From: Viridothelium virens
Lineage: Eukaryota > Ascomycota > Dothideomycetes > Trypetheliales > Trypetheliaceae
DNA length: 64,000 nt
NCBI GenBank assembly: GCA_010094025.1
Contig: ML991821.1
Location: 62,001 to 126,000, forward strand
Direction of reading: 5' to 3'
A model generated the notes under the pieces. The model had not been told where the DNA came from and did not search any database. It saw only the letters and a program-made list of their open reading frames with translations. The position numbers and the translations under genes were made by a program. Numbering within the stretch: position 1 is the first letter of the stretch; every line of letters begins with the position of its first letter. Below, one piece after another: positions 11,102-23,742 of this stretch.

Positions 11102-12187
11102 CTATCTGTTCTCGCTCGAAGGCCCCTCTGAAGACATGTCTTTGGATTCCGCAGTCGAGGATTTTGTGAGAGACTCCGCGGAGGCTGTTGGTGATGATAC
11201 ACTTGTCGATCGTGACTGCGTAGACTGCTCCTTCCCCGACGACCCTGTTGCTGTTTCAGCCTGTTCTTCCACTCTAGCACCAACTTCTTCAATCTCCACT
11301 CCACCCAGCTGCTTTCTCACCGCCTCCATTACTGCCTCATCCGCACTTCCACTCGCTACATGCTCCGGCGCGGCCTCTCCCCCAATACGTCCAAACAAAT
11401 TCCATCTCCCCTCCATCCCCTGCTCTGCCTCCTTCACCATCTCTTCCACCCCCTTCCTCTCCCCAACCCCCTCGTACTCCCATAGATTCGCCTTCATCCC
11501 CACCCCGCTCACACAGTACTTCATCAAGAACCCGAGCCACGCCTTCACGACCTCGCCATCTCCATCCTGGATCTGCACCAGCCGCCGCACCGTCACCCGC
11601 TCGAAGTTCTCCTGGCTCTTCTTGTGCACAAAGTTCGACCGCGGCACCGTCCACCGCTCGGTGATACGAGGCAACGGGACTGGCCCTTTGGCGGGGAGGT
11701 GCAGGTAGTAGGCGGCGCGCATAGCGAAGTCGGCGGCGAGCGTGAGCTGGCGCACGGAGAAGGAGCGGAGCTGGAGATCGCAGACGGGGAGACCGTGTGT
11801 TGGAGTGCGACGTAGGGGTCGGAGGTAGATGGCGGCGACGTTGCGGGGGAGACGGGGTTGGTCTGAGTCGAGAGGGTTGTAAGGCGGTTGCAAGGCGGTT
11901 GCGAGCGGAGTGCCGGCGGTTCTGGGATGATTGTCAGAGATGGGGGCGTGCCACAGATATATGATAGGGAGGCAGACTTGGCGGCATCGTTTACGTTGTC
12001 GAAGTCATCCTTAAGCATGTCCAGGAATGGGGAACGATGCGTTGCGTGGGTACGCTGTTGGAGTGTGGACGTAGGACATATCTATTGTGCACGCGTCAGC
12101 TACGAAATCAAGCACTGGCGACAATGGAAATGCCTTTAGTCGCTTTGTAGCCCCAAATGGAGATCGCAGATAAGACGGAGTGGCCAT
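11102..12187 (-). CDS. RSM10: Mitochondrial small-subunit ribosomal protein uS10m (RSM10)
   Basis: This is the mitochondrial 37S subunit protein of the uS10 family. The core in the last exon is clear: DFAMRAAYYLHLPAKGPVPLP, RITERWTVPRSNFVHKKSQENFERVTVRRLVQI, then GVGMKANLWEYE. Proposed exons are 12104-12187, 11978-12054 and 11102-11921, giving 326 aa, with introns of 49 and 56 nt. Exon 1 (MATPSYLRSPFGATKRLKAFPLSP) is a good mitochondrial presequence: basic, no acids. Exon 2 encodes LDMLKDDFDNVNDAAK. The second intron needs a weak donor, GTCTGC, but it is the choice that joins the frames and has a CTGAC branch site. The C-terminus is extended and Ser/Thr/Glu-rich compared with yeast Rsm10. The N-terminal model is less certain than the core. 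Confidence 0.88.
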
Positions 12188-12485
12188 TGTGCGTGATACG
12201 CCGGAAGCTTGTCCTACTCGGAGGTTTCTTATAACTCAAGAAATCTTGAAGTCTACCTGACCTAAGTACTATTCTGCCAGTCTGACCGCTTACCAAACAG
12301 CGACACTCATACCTTGATTGCTGCCAGACTTTTGGAGCCTGCCAAGCAGTGATCGATCAAATTTTAATTCTATTTTAATTCTTTTTTTAATATGTACTTA
12401 AGGTTTCGGATTCGTTCCAGCTCAATGATTTGTATCCTTTTCATCGGCCGTCACCTCATTTCTTACCGTTGACTTCCCACCGAAC

Positions 12486-13667
12486 ATGCAACATTCAGTG
12501 GCATCGGCTTCAAGTCGCAGATCATCCAGCATAGAAGCACGAACAGCATCGCTTTCATTTGAGTATGCGCAGAACACAGCCGCGTCTATTCGGAAACAAC
12601 TGCCATCCACATTATGTGATCCTCAGGTGGCAATCATCTGTGGTTCAGGCTTAGGCGGTCTTGCAGACACAATACACGAAGCGCCGCGATTTGAAAAATC
12701 GTATGCAGAAATCGTGCATGTTCCGTTGTCTTCAGGTACGTATCACACTTGAGCAACTGATCGGCATCGAGCTATGATTGCATCAGACTAAATGAACACC
12801 ACAGTGCCTGGGCATGAGGGTAAACTGATTCTTGGGCAAATGGGACCGAAAAAATTACCAGTAGTTTTATTAGTGGGCAGAGTCCAGTGAGTCATGCAAA
12901 CTTAATTGTTTGAGCTTGAAGCATCAATCTTACGAGCAAGCTTCTATGAGGGGTACACAATGGATCAAGTAACGTTTATTACACGGGTATGTAGGTGTCT
13001 CGGTGTAACAACGATGATAGGTGAGTTTAATCTCTCGGTCATGGCTCCGAAACCACTCCCTGACCAAGCTTCAGTCACCAATGCTGCTGGAGGACTGAAT
13101 CCAAACTACAATGTTGGCGACATTGTCGTTCTTAATGATCATCTCAATCTCGCAGGCCTCGTTGGAGTGCACCCACTTCTTGGCCCCAACGCAGATGATT
13201 TCGGCACCCGTTTCCCTCCAATGTCAGATGCATATGACCTGGAGCTTCGCAGAATGGCTCACCAATCGTGGCGCGCTCTAAGCCTTGATGAAGGCAAGCG
13301 ACGCATTCATGAAGGAGTATATTCCTTTGTTGGGGGTCCTAGTTACGAGACACGAGCAGAGTGCCGTATGCTGAGACTTCTTGGAGCGGATGTTGTGGGT
13401 ATGTCGACCGTACCAGAGATCATCGTTGCTCGTCATTCGGGAATGAGAATAGTCGCTTTCAGTTTGGTAACGAATAATGCTATCTTGGAGGCGGGCCCAC
13501 GCGGTGACGATCCAGAAATCCGGGGTATGGACAAGTCACAATTGGAAGAATACCTGAGCAGAGGACGAGCGAACCACGAAGAAGTCCTGGAGGCCGGAAG
13601 AGAGGCGGCAAAGGACATGCAAGCCTTGGTCCGACATATGATCTCCAACTTCCCCCATGAAGAGTAG
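12486..13667 (+). CDS. PNP1: Purine nucleoside phosphorylase (inosine/guanosine type)
   Basis: It splits purine ribonucleosides with phosphate into base and ribose 1-phosphate in purine salvage; cytosolic. Exons 12486-12735, 12805-12886, 12941-13020 and 13075-13667 give 334 aa; introns are 69, 54 and 54 nt. Trimeric-PNP motifs run in order: ICGSGLGGLADT (phosphate loop), VPGHEGKLILG, GRVHFYEGYT, VTNAAGGLNP, GGPSYETRAECR, MSTVPE and SLVTNNA (the Asn that contacts the purine ring in 6-oxopurine enzymes). The N-terminal 30 residues before the core are Ser-rich and variable. The gene ends 75 bp from the end of convergent FCF2. Confidence 0.95.
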
Positions 13668-13742
13668 CGCGGGGATACTTCATAGCGTTTTGCATAGAAT
13701 GGGGTTCCAGCGTGAACTCGTATAGTAAATGAACTACCACCA

Positions 13743-14663
13743 TCACCGTCTCATATTTCTCTTTTTCCGTGCTTGAAGCGCCTTATAGTGGCCCTTCTTT
13801 CCATTGCGTTTTCCGACTTGCACCTCACTGTACTTGTTTTTGAAACGACCGTTTTCGTCTTCACGGGCTAGGACTTCTTCTACAAAAGTCCGTTTGCGCT
13901 CTTTGTTCGGCAAGCGAGCACTGAAGAACTCTGTAGGCCCCTGTACTATTGTACCGACTTGAGAGTACTCGGGCACTAAAGATTTGCTATCATCGTTTTT
14001 ATAATGTCGGTGAGGATCGAGGACATTCCGCATTTTGAGTAATTGTAGATCGCGTTTCAGTTCGGGAGTTAGATTGGTCTTGGGTAGATTGAACCAGTCA
14101 GATCCAGCGGCCGCTTTCTTATCCTATTTCTACCGTTAACGATAGTCATCCCAGGTAACCAATTTCAAATGAGGGGAATGGCCGTGGGTTCAGAGTAACT
14201 ATGATATGAAAAGGTCTCTCAGTGGTGCAGGTAGACGCTCAAGATGAGGTCTTTGATCCGCGTCAAGAAAAATTGAAAAACTGCTAACATCATGTAGGAA
14301 GGGATTTGTTGAGAGAAATGTCAAAAGTACCGTAATGGCCCTCTTCTTCATGACGACCGGATCTTCAATCTTCCTTATTCCGTTTGCCAGATTTCGCTGG
14401 TTATCGGACAAAAGTCTAGACTGGTCGATCCGAGCAACACCTCCATCATTCTTGATGTACGGCTTTTCTGTGGCACTAGCATCCAATCTCGGAAGACCCT
14501 TGAAGCTCAAGTCCTTTCCACTTCGCGCCAAAGCTGTCGAGCGCTGCGCTCGTAGGCGAGTTTGAGCCTCTTCGAGTAGCTGGTGGATTTGGTCGTCGGC
14601 TAGATCTTCGTCATCGGAGACGGGTAGATTGGTTTTCTGCAGCACGTCAAGATGCGCTGGCAT
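13743..14663 (-). CDS. FCF2: rRNA-processing protein FCF2 (SSU processome)
   Basis: This is a nucleolar factor needed for early 18S pre-rRNA cleavages. Exons 14331-14663 and 13743-14123 give 237 aa; the intron 14124-14330 (GTACTT...AAATAG) is long for this window at 207 nt. Exon 1 begins MPAHLDVLQKTN and has the DDQIHQLLEEAQTRLR helix. The splice creates AITDKKAAAGSDWFNLPKTNLT, and exon 2 continues with ELKRDLQLLKMRNVLDPHRHYK, the core of the Fcf2 domain, and a basic tail KNKYSEVQVGKRNGKKGHYKAL, ARKKRN. An in-frame extension upstream to 14912 exists, but its sequence is unlike the family and contains a GTGAGG donor, so it is more likely leader. Confidence 0.9.
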
Positions 14664-16025
14664 GGCAGATGGATCCTTGGTGGGGTGTTGGCAAAGTCGA
14701 AGGCTAAACGCGTGGGATGAGTGTTTCTGCAGGCATCGGAGAAATTCGCGGTCCGGGAGTTTCGCCTCACCTTTGCACCTGCCGCAGGCCCGCCTCGGAT
14801 GGAGAGACCGTCTGGAAAGGCCATGATCAGAGAGATAGCATACATAAGGTAGCTGGCTAAATTTATCCCGTCCTCGATCTCCTGGATCATTCGGCATCTT
14901 AATTATGGACAACGCAACAACTCAACGTCAGCTTCGATGCACCCAATGGCGCACCTTTTCCGTCCTCCCTGCCGATTACGGTGAGTGAGTTCATCGTGCA
15001 TCACGACACACTGCATGCTCGCCTTGCCTATGGCAATCACAATTGCATGAAAGTGCCGTTCGCGGGTTCCTGTCTATCCCTTCTTGAGCCCGGCGTGGCT
15101 TAAGGATGCAGCGGATAGTCTTTGCTGACAGCACTTTTCCAACTCACCCGGTCAGCCCTGCCATTATTTTGCAGCACCTTTCTCCAGACAGGGTGAGGAG
15201 GAGTTGTAGGTACTGTAGAGCTATTGGGAGTAGCATAGGCGCTGGCGGGAACTTGACGCAGCATGGGTGGCGCCGTCACATCGCATGTATTAGGTAGTAT
15301 AACAAGTGGCGAGCGCGCTCGATTGACAACATGATCTTCTCCTGTCCGTCCAATTTCGCTACACTGTGAAGCGACGGGCAGTTGCATGCCATCTCCATCG
15401 GCTTGCCCCAAAGAGAGGCTGCCCATTTCCGTAGGCGCCGCTTGTCGCGTTGCCATCGCCTGTCAGGTTGCTCCTGGGGCGCGTGTTATCCCTGGCTGTG
15501 CAATTTGACCGGTTGTGGGCCTATCAGTCGCCGCAATCTAGGCCAAGGCTGGGTGGTGAGGGCGACCCGATTGGCAGCTTTTTCGCATCAGTTCTCCAAC
15601 CAAATCGAAGGCGGCGGGAGGAAGCCAGGGTGCGAGCTCTATTGTGCGTCAGCCCGTGAGAATAAACAAAAGCTGCCCGTCTTGGTTTTCTCCAGATTCC
15701 CCCCAAGCCGTCGCACGAGACGATGGCTGCTTCCTCGTGCCCATCTTTCGCTTCTCCAGAGGCAGCATGCGCTTACTCCTCTTTTGGCAGGCCGACCGCC
15801 CATCTGACGCTTGACCGCATCTTTCAAGTCCTCACATTTGCGTCCACTTCGCCAGGTACATCATCCACCAACGCGCCTCGGCGAATCAATTCCTCCTGTT
15901 CTCGCTGAATCCTTGTCGCCTCCATCTCACCAAGGGAGGACAGCAGCCACGGTGAGCTCTAGCCAGCGCATGATTGAGGTTGTGCAACGGACGGGCGCGT
16001 ACACGCGCATACAGCAATAGTCAAA
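14664..16025. promoter_or_regulatory. Bidirectional region FCF2 / HAPE
   Basis: About 1.36 kb separates two divergent genes. Candidate CCAAT boxes lie at 14943-14947 and 15350-15354 on the plus strand and at 15570-15574 on the minus strand (CCAATCG). HapE is itself a CCAAT-binding subunit, so self-regulation is possible. Several short ORFs are present but none has a recognisable protein; part is probably the HAPE leader. Confidence 0.45.
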
Positions 16026-17332
16026 ATGGACCCGATGAGCCTACAAGGTGCGGGCCAACGGGACATGCGACAGCAACAGGGCCCACCACGATATGATGGT
16101 CAAGAGGGAAGACCATTGTACGATCACAATACTGGTGGACACTACGGTGAGTCAGGCAATTGCATGATATTTCGCGTTTTTGCACCTCGAGCACTCGATC
16201 CTCTCTTCTCGTGGCATTGACTGACCGCCATTGCGTCATTTAGGAGCGAGCGCGTCAGTACGTATTTCAAACAATTCACCGATGATATATGCCGACTTAG
16301 GCGATGCGAATTGCGCTCACCAATCCTTCAGATAGCTGCTTCGGGCAATGCACCAGCACCAGAGACGTTTATTGGACCATGGACGAATGTAGGGAACCGG
16401 CAGTTTCCACGTCGCAATCGCAATGTAGGGCGCTGACAGTGTGATAGGTCTCCCAAGGCCTCCAGGGCCAATACCGCGACATCCTCAATACATATTGGCA
16501 ACAACAGGTCACCAAACTTGAAACTGAAGACCACGATTACAAATTACACCAACTTCCACTCGCGCGCATCAAGAAAGTCATGAAGGCAGATCCGGAAGTG
16601 AAGATGATTTCCGCCGAAGCTCCAATTCTGTTCGCCAAGGGCTGTGATGTCTTCATCACCGAACTTACGATGCGCGCCTGGATTCACGCAGAAGAAAACA
16701 AGCGACGCACTCTCCAGCGCAGCGATATCGCCAGCGCGCTCGCCAAATCCGACATGTTCGACTTTCTGATTGACATCGTGCCCCGAGAAGAAGCTCAACC
16801 GAACAAGCGCCGCGACTTTGGCCAAGGCCAATCCCTTGGCGTCCAACCGGGCAGCCAAGCGGCCGGCGCACCAGCACCAAACCAAGCTCCTGTTGGCACG
16901 ATGCAGCCTCCACAACAACAGACAGGTCATCCGGGACAAGGGCATATAGATCCTCAACATTACGGCATGACGGGCATGCCACCCTCGGAGCATCCTGAAT
17001 ACGGCCAGGCGGGAATGTACCCACCACCACAACAGCCCAGCGCTGCCTATGGTCAACCGGCTCCGCAAATGTTCGACCAGAGTGCCATGTATGCCGGATA
17101 CAACATGTCGCCACAGCAGGTGAGTTCCCAGCCCTCGCCTTCGCCCGCTTTGACGCTCGGTCTGCGCAAGCAACGGCAACTTGATGGCTTACAAAGACGG
17201 CAGATGTATCAGATGCAGCGACCGCACGAGCAGCAGATGCCTGGGGGTGACCCGGCTCAGCACTATGGCAGGCATGAAGGTGGTGAAGGTGAGGCGGATG
17301 CAGAAGGGGAGAGGGATTACGAAGTTGCATAG
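16026..17332 (+). CDS. HAPE: CCAAT-binding factor subunit HapE/Hap5 (NF-YC)
   Basis: This is the histone-fold subunit of the trimeric CCAAT-binding complex (HapB/HapC/HapE in Aspergillus), which controls iron, redox and primary metabolism genes in the nucleus. Exons: 16026-16146, 16244-16257 (only 14 nt), 16332-16388, 16448-17119 and 17204-17332, giving 330 aa. The fold region [18 protein letters not shown], then [36 protein letters not shown] and [17 protein letters not shown] is almost invariant in the family. After it come [11 protein letters not shown], close to the region that recruits HapX in Aspergillus, and a Gln/Pro/Met-rich tail. The last intron (84 nt) is a multiple of three without a stop, so its retention would add 28 residues. 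Confidence 0.95.
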
Positions 17333-18009
17333 ACACGTAAAAGATACGGGTGCTTTCTTTTTGCAACATGGTAGGGTGTTCAAGAACTGTAATCTGTTGC
17401 CAGTTTTACGGATGGGGATAGAAACACGGAGGGAGTTGATCTTCTGAGAGGCCAGCGCTCGGAAGGCCATCCCGACGCGTTGGATTGGATGTAAAATGCT
17501 TATCTCTTTGTGAAGCTAGGTGACGGCGATGCGATCTGGAAAGGACAAGCTGAGTCGAAAGGAGAAAAGGATTGCCGTTATTGTCTGATTGATTCCCCCT
17601 TTAGCGTAGTCTTGTTGGATGCATACACGTACGAGTCTCGTTGCCTTGAAATTCAAAGTACGATAGAGTGGAGTCTGACGGGATCCAACCCAGCATTCAA
17701 AACTTACATCCGCGCCCAAAATGTCCTCGCTCGCCTGCTCTCACTGAAATGCCTTCCTGCCGACCTCTTGTCTCTCCAGACGGAGGCTACCTCAGTCGTA
17801 CCCATCCCCCCTAACACCAGAAGGAACGCCGATTCCTTCCGACACCTCATGCGTCTCCCCAGGTCTGGAGGCCTCAAAGCGACGACGATATGTCACTACA
17901 AAACGGGTCCTTCTCGATGTATGTCTTGGCTAGAGGTCCTTCTTCGACGTGTCCTCACACTAGAGGTCCGTTCTTCAAAGAGTCGATCGGCCTCTCGTCT
18001 CAATTCGTC
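17333..18009. other. Convergent intergenic region HAPE / DAD1
   Basis: About 680 bp. A 228-residue open frame on the plus strand (17510-18196) overlaps the DAD1 coding region antisense and looks like a shadow. Nothing else is supported. Confidence 0.55.
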
Positions 18010-18370
18010 TCATTTCCCCTCCCCCTCCGCTCCTCCCTCAACATGCCCCTCCAACTCAGTTCCCTGTGCTCTCTCAGTCTCTTTATCTTTAGCCATCACA
18101 TTCTCGAACTGTGACCAGAGCGCTTCGACAGACGAAAACTCGTTGCCCACCGCGATGACGGCCTCGAGATTGCGATTGAGGTGGTTGAGATTTTGAAGAA
18201 CATGTTCAAGGCTCTAATAACATAGAGTGAGCTTGAATGAGGGAGTATCTGACGAAGACAAGAGAATGTACCATGGTAACCTCATTGACAAGGGCGTTGC
18301 GTTGTTGTTCGAAGTAGGTAGGCTCTTTCGCTGTCGCGGACCCATTGGCTGAGGGCTTCGTCGTGGACAT
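18010..18370 (-). CDS. DAD1: DASH/Dam1 complex subunit Dad1
   Basis: This small outer-kinetochore protein belongs to the fungal DASH complex, which forms rings or arcs on spindle microtubules and couples kinetochores to them. Exons 18272-18370 and 18010-18213 give 100 aa; the intron 18214-18271 is GTACAT...TTATTAG, 58 nt. The sequence [40 protein letters not shown] and [17 protein letters not shown] is the Dad1 core. The Ser/Thr-rich N-terminus and the acidic Gly-rich end are variable. The gene is easily missed because neither exon forms a long ORF. It is divergent from malate dehydrogenase. Confidence 0.93.
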
Positions 18371-18778
18371 TTTTTCCCTCTTTGCAAATTTGTAGAGTTA
18401 TCGAGTAGTCTGATACTTGAGACACCAATAAAGAGGTCAAGATATAGATGGTTGTTGACTTCACATGGAGCTTGTCCGATTGTTGCTATTATTGCTACCA
18501 AGGATGCAGATGATTGAGCACGCATCCTGGCAGAGGGCGGGACCGCAGAACCCCACCATGCCACCACTGCCACTGCCACTGCCACTAGAGGTACCATCGA
18601 GCAGCTGGTTCAGCTTCCTGCAGCTCTTCGCTCACCGACATCTGAAGGATTTACTTATTTCTACCTGTGATCTCAGGTACCCACATACTCAGGGACAATT
18701 TTCTCACTCTGCCTCTTCATCTCCTTACACATCTCTTTATAAGCAATAGTTCGGTCCTTAGGTATTAAATCCGCCGAC
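18371..18778. promoter_or_regulatory. Bidirectional promoter region DAD1 / MDH
   Basis: About 408 bp between divergent starts. It includes a short run of ACTGCC hexamers around 18566-18586. No ORF of interest. Confidence 0.5.
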
Positions 18779-20035
<1,257 letters not shown>

Positions 20036-21174
20036 GTTCAGTCTGCTTTTCCTACTTTGCGTGATCATTGCCCTTCATATGATTCTCTAAATCTTATACG
20101 GGGACGATTCCGCAGTTTGGCGTGCATCACTCCTCTGTTGTTGTTAGGGTCTGGGAAGAGCAACGGCTAACTTGCATCTGTGGCAGATAGACTGTGACAA
20201 GAACGTCGTGTTCTTCCGAAGGACCCGATTTCACGATGGGATGAGCTGATGAGCTGATAAGCAGCGATGCACCGGACGTGGAGCAGAAGTGAGCACACAT
20301 ACATAGACTTGATATGAAACTCATATTGCTGGCCCAATCCGAGCACAGCACTTCTTGCCAGAACATATCGTGATGTTGATACCCGAACCGACCCTGGTTA
20401 GTGCTAAAGTATCAAGCGTCTTCGGTCCATGTCTATAATAAAGTCTTGCCGATTCATACCTTGTTTTGCTTCCAGCTCTCATTTATTCCGGCTACTGCCG
20501 TTGGCAGCCTGAAAAGGGAAAGAGGTCAGTAGACTTTGGTAACGGAATGAAATAACCATCCAGATTAATGGTTGTTGGTGCATCGCTGGCAACTAGGATG
20601 GGAAGCAACTGTCAATATTGCACTCATTTCACCGTCCAGTATCCTTGAGGCCGTCACTGGAACCCTTCTCTGATTACACTGTTGCTCCACCGGCCGGAAA
20701 GGCTAGACTGCCATAAGTTTTCTCTCACACACTTTGACCGCTAAACGATTTCCCTTCATCTACCCAAGCTATCTCGACTCTCGTCATGGCCGGATTAAAT
20801 CCGGTTCTGATATTCTGTCCTTGTACAGAATATTCGATTTAATGCATTTTGGTACGTGCTCTGCGCCAACTCTCATGTACGCCAATCACTGAAAAAGGAG
20901 AAAAATTGCCAATGGATTCTGACCTCCCTTCTTCGAGCTGAGACCATTCGTATCCAGTAAGAACTTGTAAACGCTTCTCCATCACCGTGAGCGGTGAGGC
21001 ACAAAACGGGTGATCTCAACAGACCTTCATCTATCGCATGATGGGGTAGTGTCCAGGCTGAGGAACAGTTGAGAGGCCGAGCTACTGCACGTGAAAATGT
21101 ATTAATAAGACCTTCCTGTCTACCGCCATTTCTCCTCGCCTCGTGGCATCTCTCCAGCCTCTGCTCTATCATTC
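20036..21174. other. Convergent intergenic region MDH / BTB gene
   Basis: About 1.1 kb without a supported gene. It holds a two-part inverted repeat at 20794-20843, listed separately. Confidence 0.55.
20794..20843. repeat. Nested inverted repeat (hairpin)
   Basis: The outer arms are ATTAAATC (20794-20801) and GATTTAAT (20836-20843). The inner arms are ATATTCTGT (20810-20818) and ACAGAATAT (20825-20833) with a 6-bp loop. Both pairs are perfect. It could be a transcript hairpin, a regulator site or a small element remnant. Confidence 0.6.
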
Positions 21175-21893
21175 CTAGAGACCTCGGTCATGCCGCAGCG
21201 ATGCTTTGCGAGCCGCATGTTTGCAGTATGCATCTTTCTCGTGTTCGTGAAAGTGGCAGTTCGTGGATATTGCAGACGCGCCAATATCATAAAATCCCTT
21301 CCTCAAAGAACGAGCGTGAGTACTTTTGCCGGCCAAAGCCGCTCCTAGCAGGAAGTAAAATTCGGGCTGGTCCTTGCTGAACTGATGAAACTCCTCGTCA
21401 AAGTATCGGACCTCATTGAAGTAGGCATCCCGCACAATCCAATTTCGGAGTTTCGATGATGTCGATGTATTTGCAAAAACCAACTCTATATGAGTTTTAC
21501 CTAATTCTTACCTTGTCCTACAAGAAGCACAGTTCATGAGTTTATCGATGGTCTCGTCCTTGAAACGAGTCGCTTGTATCTTGTCGGCGAGAATATAAAT
21601 TGGGATAAGCTCATCTAGCTCCTTGTTCTTCGTGACTTCGTAATCTCCGGTATAGATCCACTCCATGAATTTTGCAAAGACATCAGGATTCTCCTCTTTC
21701 AACTCGAGTGTTTTGGTGACAGATTCCTTGAAAGCTCCACGGCATGCTTTGCGAAAAAAGTCCGATCGTGCACAAAGAATGGTCTCATGTACGTAGAATT
21801 TCTCCGATCGTAAGTCCTCACGGCTCACTACGACTTTGACCACGGGCCCGAGCTTACGCTCCCTTTCAATCGTTAGCAATAATCTGTCAGTTA
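21175..21893 (-). pseudogene. BTB/POZ domain protein interrupted by one in-frame stop
   Basis: The frame from about 21893 down to 21175 encodes a fungal BTB protein: LLLTIERERKLGPVVKVVV, FYVHETILCARSDFFRKAC, GAFKESVTKTLELKEENPD, FAKFMEWIYTGDYEV and PIYILADKIQATRFKDETID. A TAA at 21508-21510 interrupts it after NCASCRTR. The same frame then runs on for over 100 codons with sequence typical of the family's second half (GKTHIELVFANTSTSSKLRN, WIVRDAYFNEVRYFDEEF). A GTAAGA...TTAG pair spans only 11 nt there and cannot be an intron. No ATG lies in the first exon frame; a first exon probably joins at the acceptor CTGACAG (about 21894), but its donor could not be placed. It could be a pseudogene, a truncated BTB protein or a sequence error. 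Confidence 0.6.
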
Positions 21894-22136
21894 TTAGAAA
21901 TTAGAGCTGGCACACTTGAGTGGGTTCTTAGATTTCGAAATATCCACATTGAATACCATCTTGCTCGCTCCACGAAATCGCTGCGGAATGATGTAGATAG
22001 CCGGTCAAAGAAATCAGGCCACGGGGAAAGAGAGCGTGGCGATTTTAGTGAAGATCCACTGTTGAGCCAGGGATCCAAAGTGAGATCAGGGGATGAATAC
22101 GCGAAGCTGAGGATCGCCAGAAATGTCAGAAACTGC

Positions 22137-23290
22137 TCAAGCGCGTGACCCAGCAGTCTTAATCTGAAAAGTCGCGCTTGGTAGGCCTGAGGTCTCGCCT
22201 TGCACGCTGGCAGTAATGCCCATACCAGCAAGTGCGCCTCGAATGATACCACTGGGAAACCAGAGAAACTGAGGCCACTATTAGTAAACGACCCTTCTAT
22301 AGGTTCGGAAGGCCAACAGGGTAGTAGACGGGGATAATATAGAGATAAAGTAAACCAGGAGACATATGAAGTCATGTGAAAAGAGAAAGGTGTAGTAGGC
22401 ATAAAGGAGCCTCGAGAGAGGCTCTAGGAGGCGAGAGCATATGGGGCGAAGAGTGAGGTAATTGACTTACAGGCTGCGCGCGTGCTAGAGCACCCTCACC
22501 CTTCTCTGTACTCGTGCGACTGAGAGGTTTAAAGGTACCGTCTGTGAGAACATATATTCCCTTTAGTAGAAGAATTAGCCAAGAGATGTCGGAATCGGAC
22601 CGAAATGTATCCTCACTCGGTGGTTAGTCTTCAGATTGTCGATCTGCTTTCGAAAGACAATCGTCCATATGTCTTTGCAAAGAAATTTGATCACGTCAAG
22701 GGTATCCGTGAAGCGTGGCTTATCTCGAGAAAATCTACGAAGCAAGTCATTCAGCCATAGTTCGTGCAGGCTCTTCTTCTCCTGCCATAACGTCTTTCTC
22801 TTTAGAGACAGGACATGACGAGCATTCCTTACTGTCAAGACCAATGAAAAAGTGTATCTTGTGCTCACCGTTCCACTATGCCCAGCCCCACCCGATAACC
22901 CAACATGTCCAACCGCCAATGCGCGTTCTCTCTAATTTCCTCATCCTCCCCCTCCGCTCCCTCCGTCCCTCCCCCTACACTGGCCACACCCCCCTTTGCA
23001 CCGGGCCCTCCAGCTCCTTCGCCTTTTCCCTTGCCCCCACCTCCCGTATCGCTTCGAATGTTGCCAGTCTTTCCACTGCCAACCCACTCAGCTTCCCTCT
23101 CCGCTTGCTCATTCGCCAAGCGATATGCTAATGGTACTAGTTCTATGAGCAGGAGGTCGAAACACGAGACATTCAGGAGATTTGCGTGAGGGTCGAGAGG
23201 GTCAGCATCGCGAGCACCGGGCCCGGGGGTGGCAGTGGTATTGGACCGGGAGAGGGAGGGATGGGACGGAGGCGGATCGGGAAAGGACAT
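22137..23290 (-). CDS. TRS33: TRAPP complex subunit Trs33 (TRAPPC6)
   Basis: This is a core subunit of TRAPP, the Rab GEF and tether in ER-Golgi and Golgi traffic. Exons 22869-23290, 22617-22734, 22471-22560 and 22137-22268 give 253 aa; introns are 134, 56 and 202 nt. Family segments in order: [108 protein letters not shown] and the end [20 protein letters not shown]. The Gly/Lys/Glu-rich loop inside exon 1 (about residues 70-115) is an insertion compared with yeast. The last two exons do not appear as long ORFs and were found from the expected sequence. Confidence 0.93.
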
Positions 23291-23742
23291 GGTTCGTGGC
23301 TCGGCGGATAGAAAAGCAATCCGAGGGAACCAGTCGTATGCGCGAGCAATTCAATGAAGAGTTGAGCCACAAAGGCTATTGCAAGTGTGTTGCGAACGTC
23401 AACATGAGGAACAGTATTTGCTACCTAGCTGCGGCAGAGGAAGTGAAGCGACACTGGTGAGAGCGCAAAAACGGACGAAGTCCGATTTTCGCCGATGTTT
23501 TTCACTGCATCACGACATCAACGCGATATGAGGTACCGATGCTTCATTCTTATTCGCGAATTTCATCTGGATTTATCCTGTGATAAATTCCTTCTTCCTT
23601 TGAGCCAACACCCTGTTCGGGGGCTTCAACGTGCCATGTCTAGAATTCATCTATCTATTCGCTGAGGGAATTTCTATCAAGCGAACTATAAAGCTCTTCC
23701 TCTGCGTCCTGGATTCAGCACGTCTCTGAGGCAGTAGTATCC
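23291..23742. other. Intergenic region between TRS33 and ARMT1-like gene
   Basis: About 450 bp upstream of TRS33 and downstream of the next minus-strand gene. No feature seen. Confidence 0.6.

Noticed and set aside
14664-14912. In-frame N-terminal extension of FCF2
   Set aside because: The residues are unlike the family and contain a GTGAGG donor; more likely leader or leader intron.
17510-18196. 228-codon plus-strand frame
   Set aside because: It overlaps the well-supported DAD1 exon antisense and shows no domain.
21887-22402. 171-codon minus frame between the BTB gene and TRS33
   Set aside because: It overlaps TRS33's last exon in another frame and has no recognisable protein.
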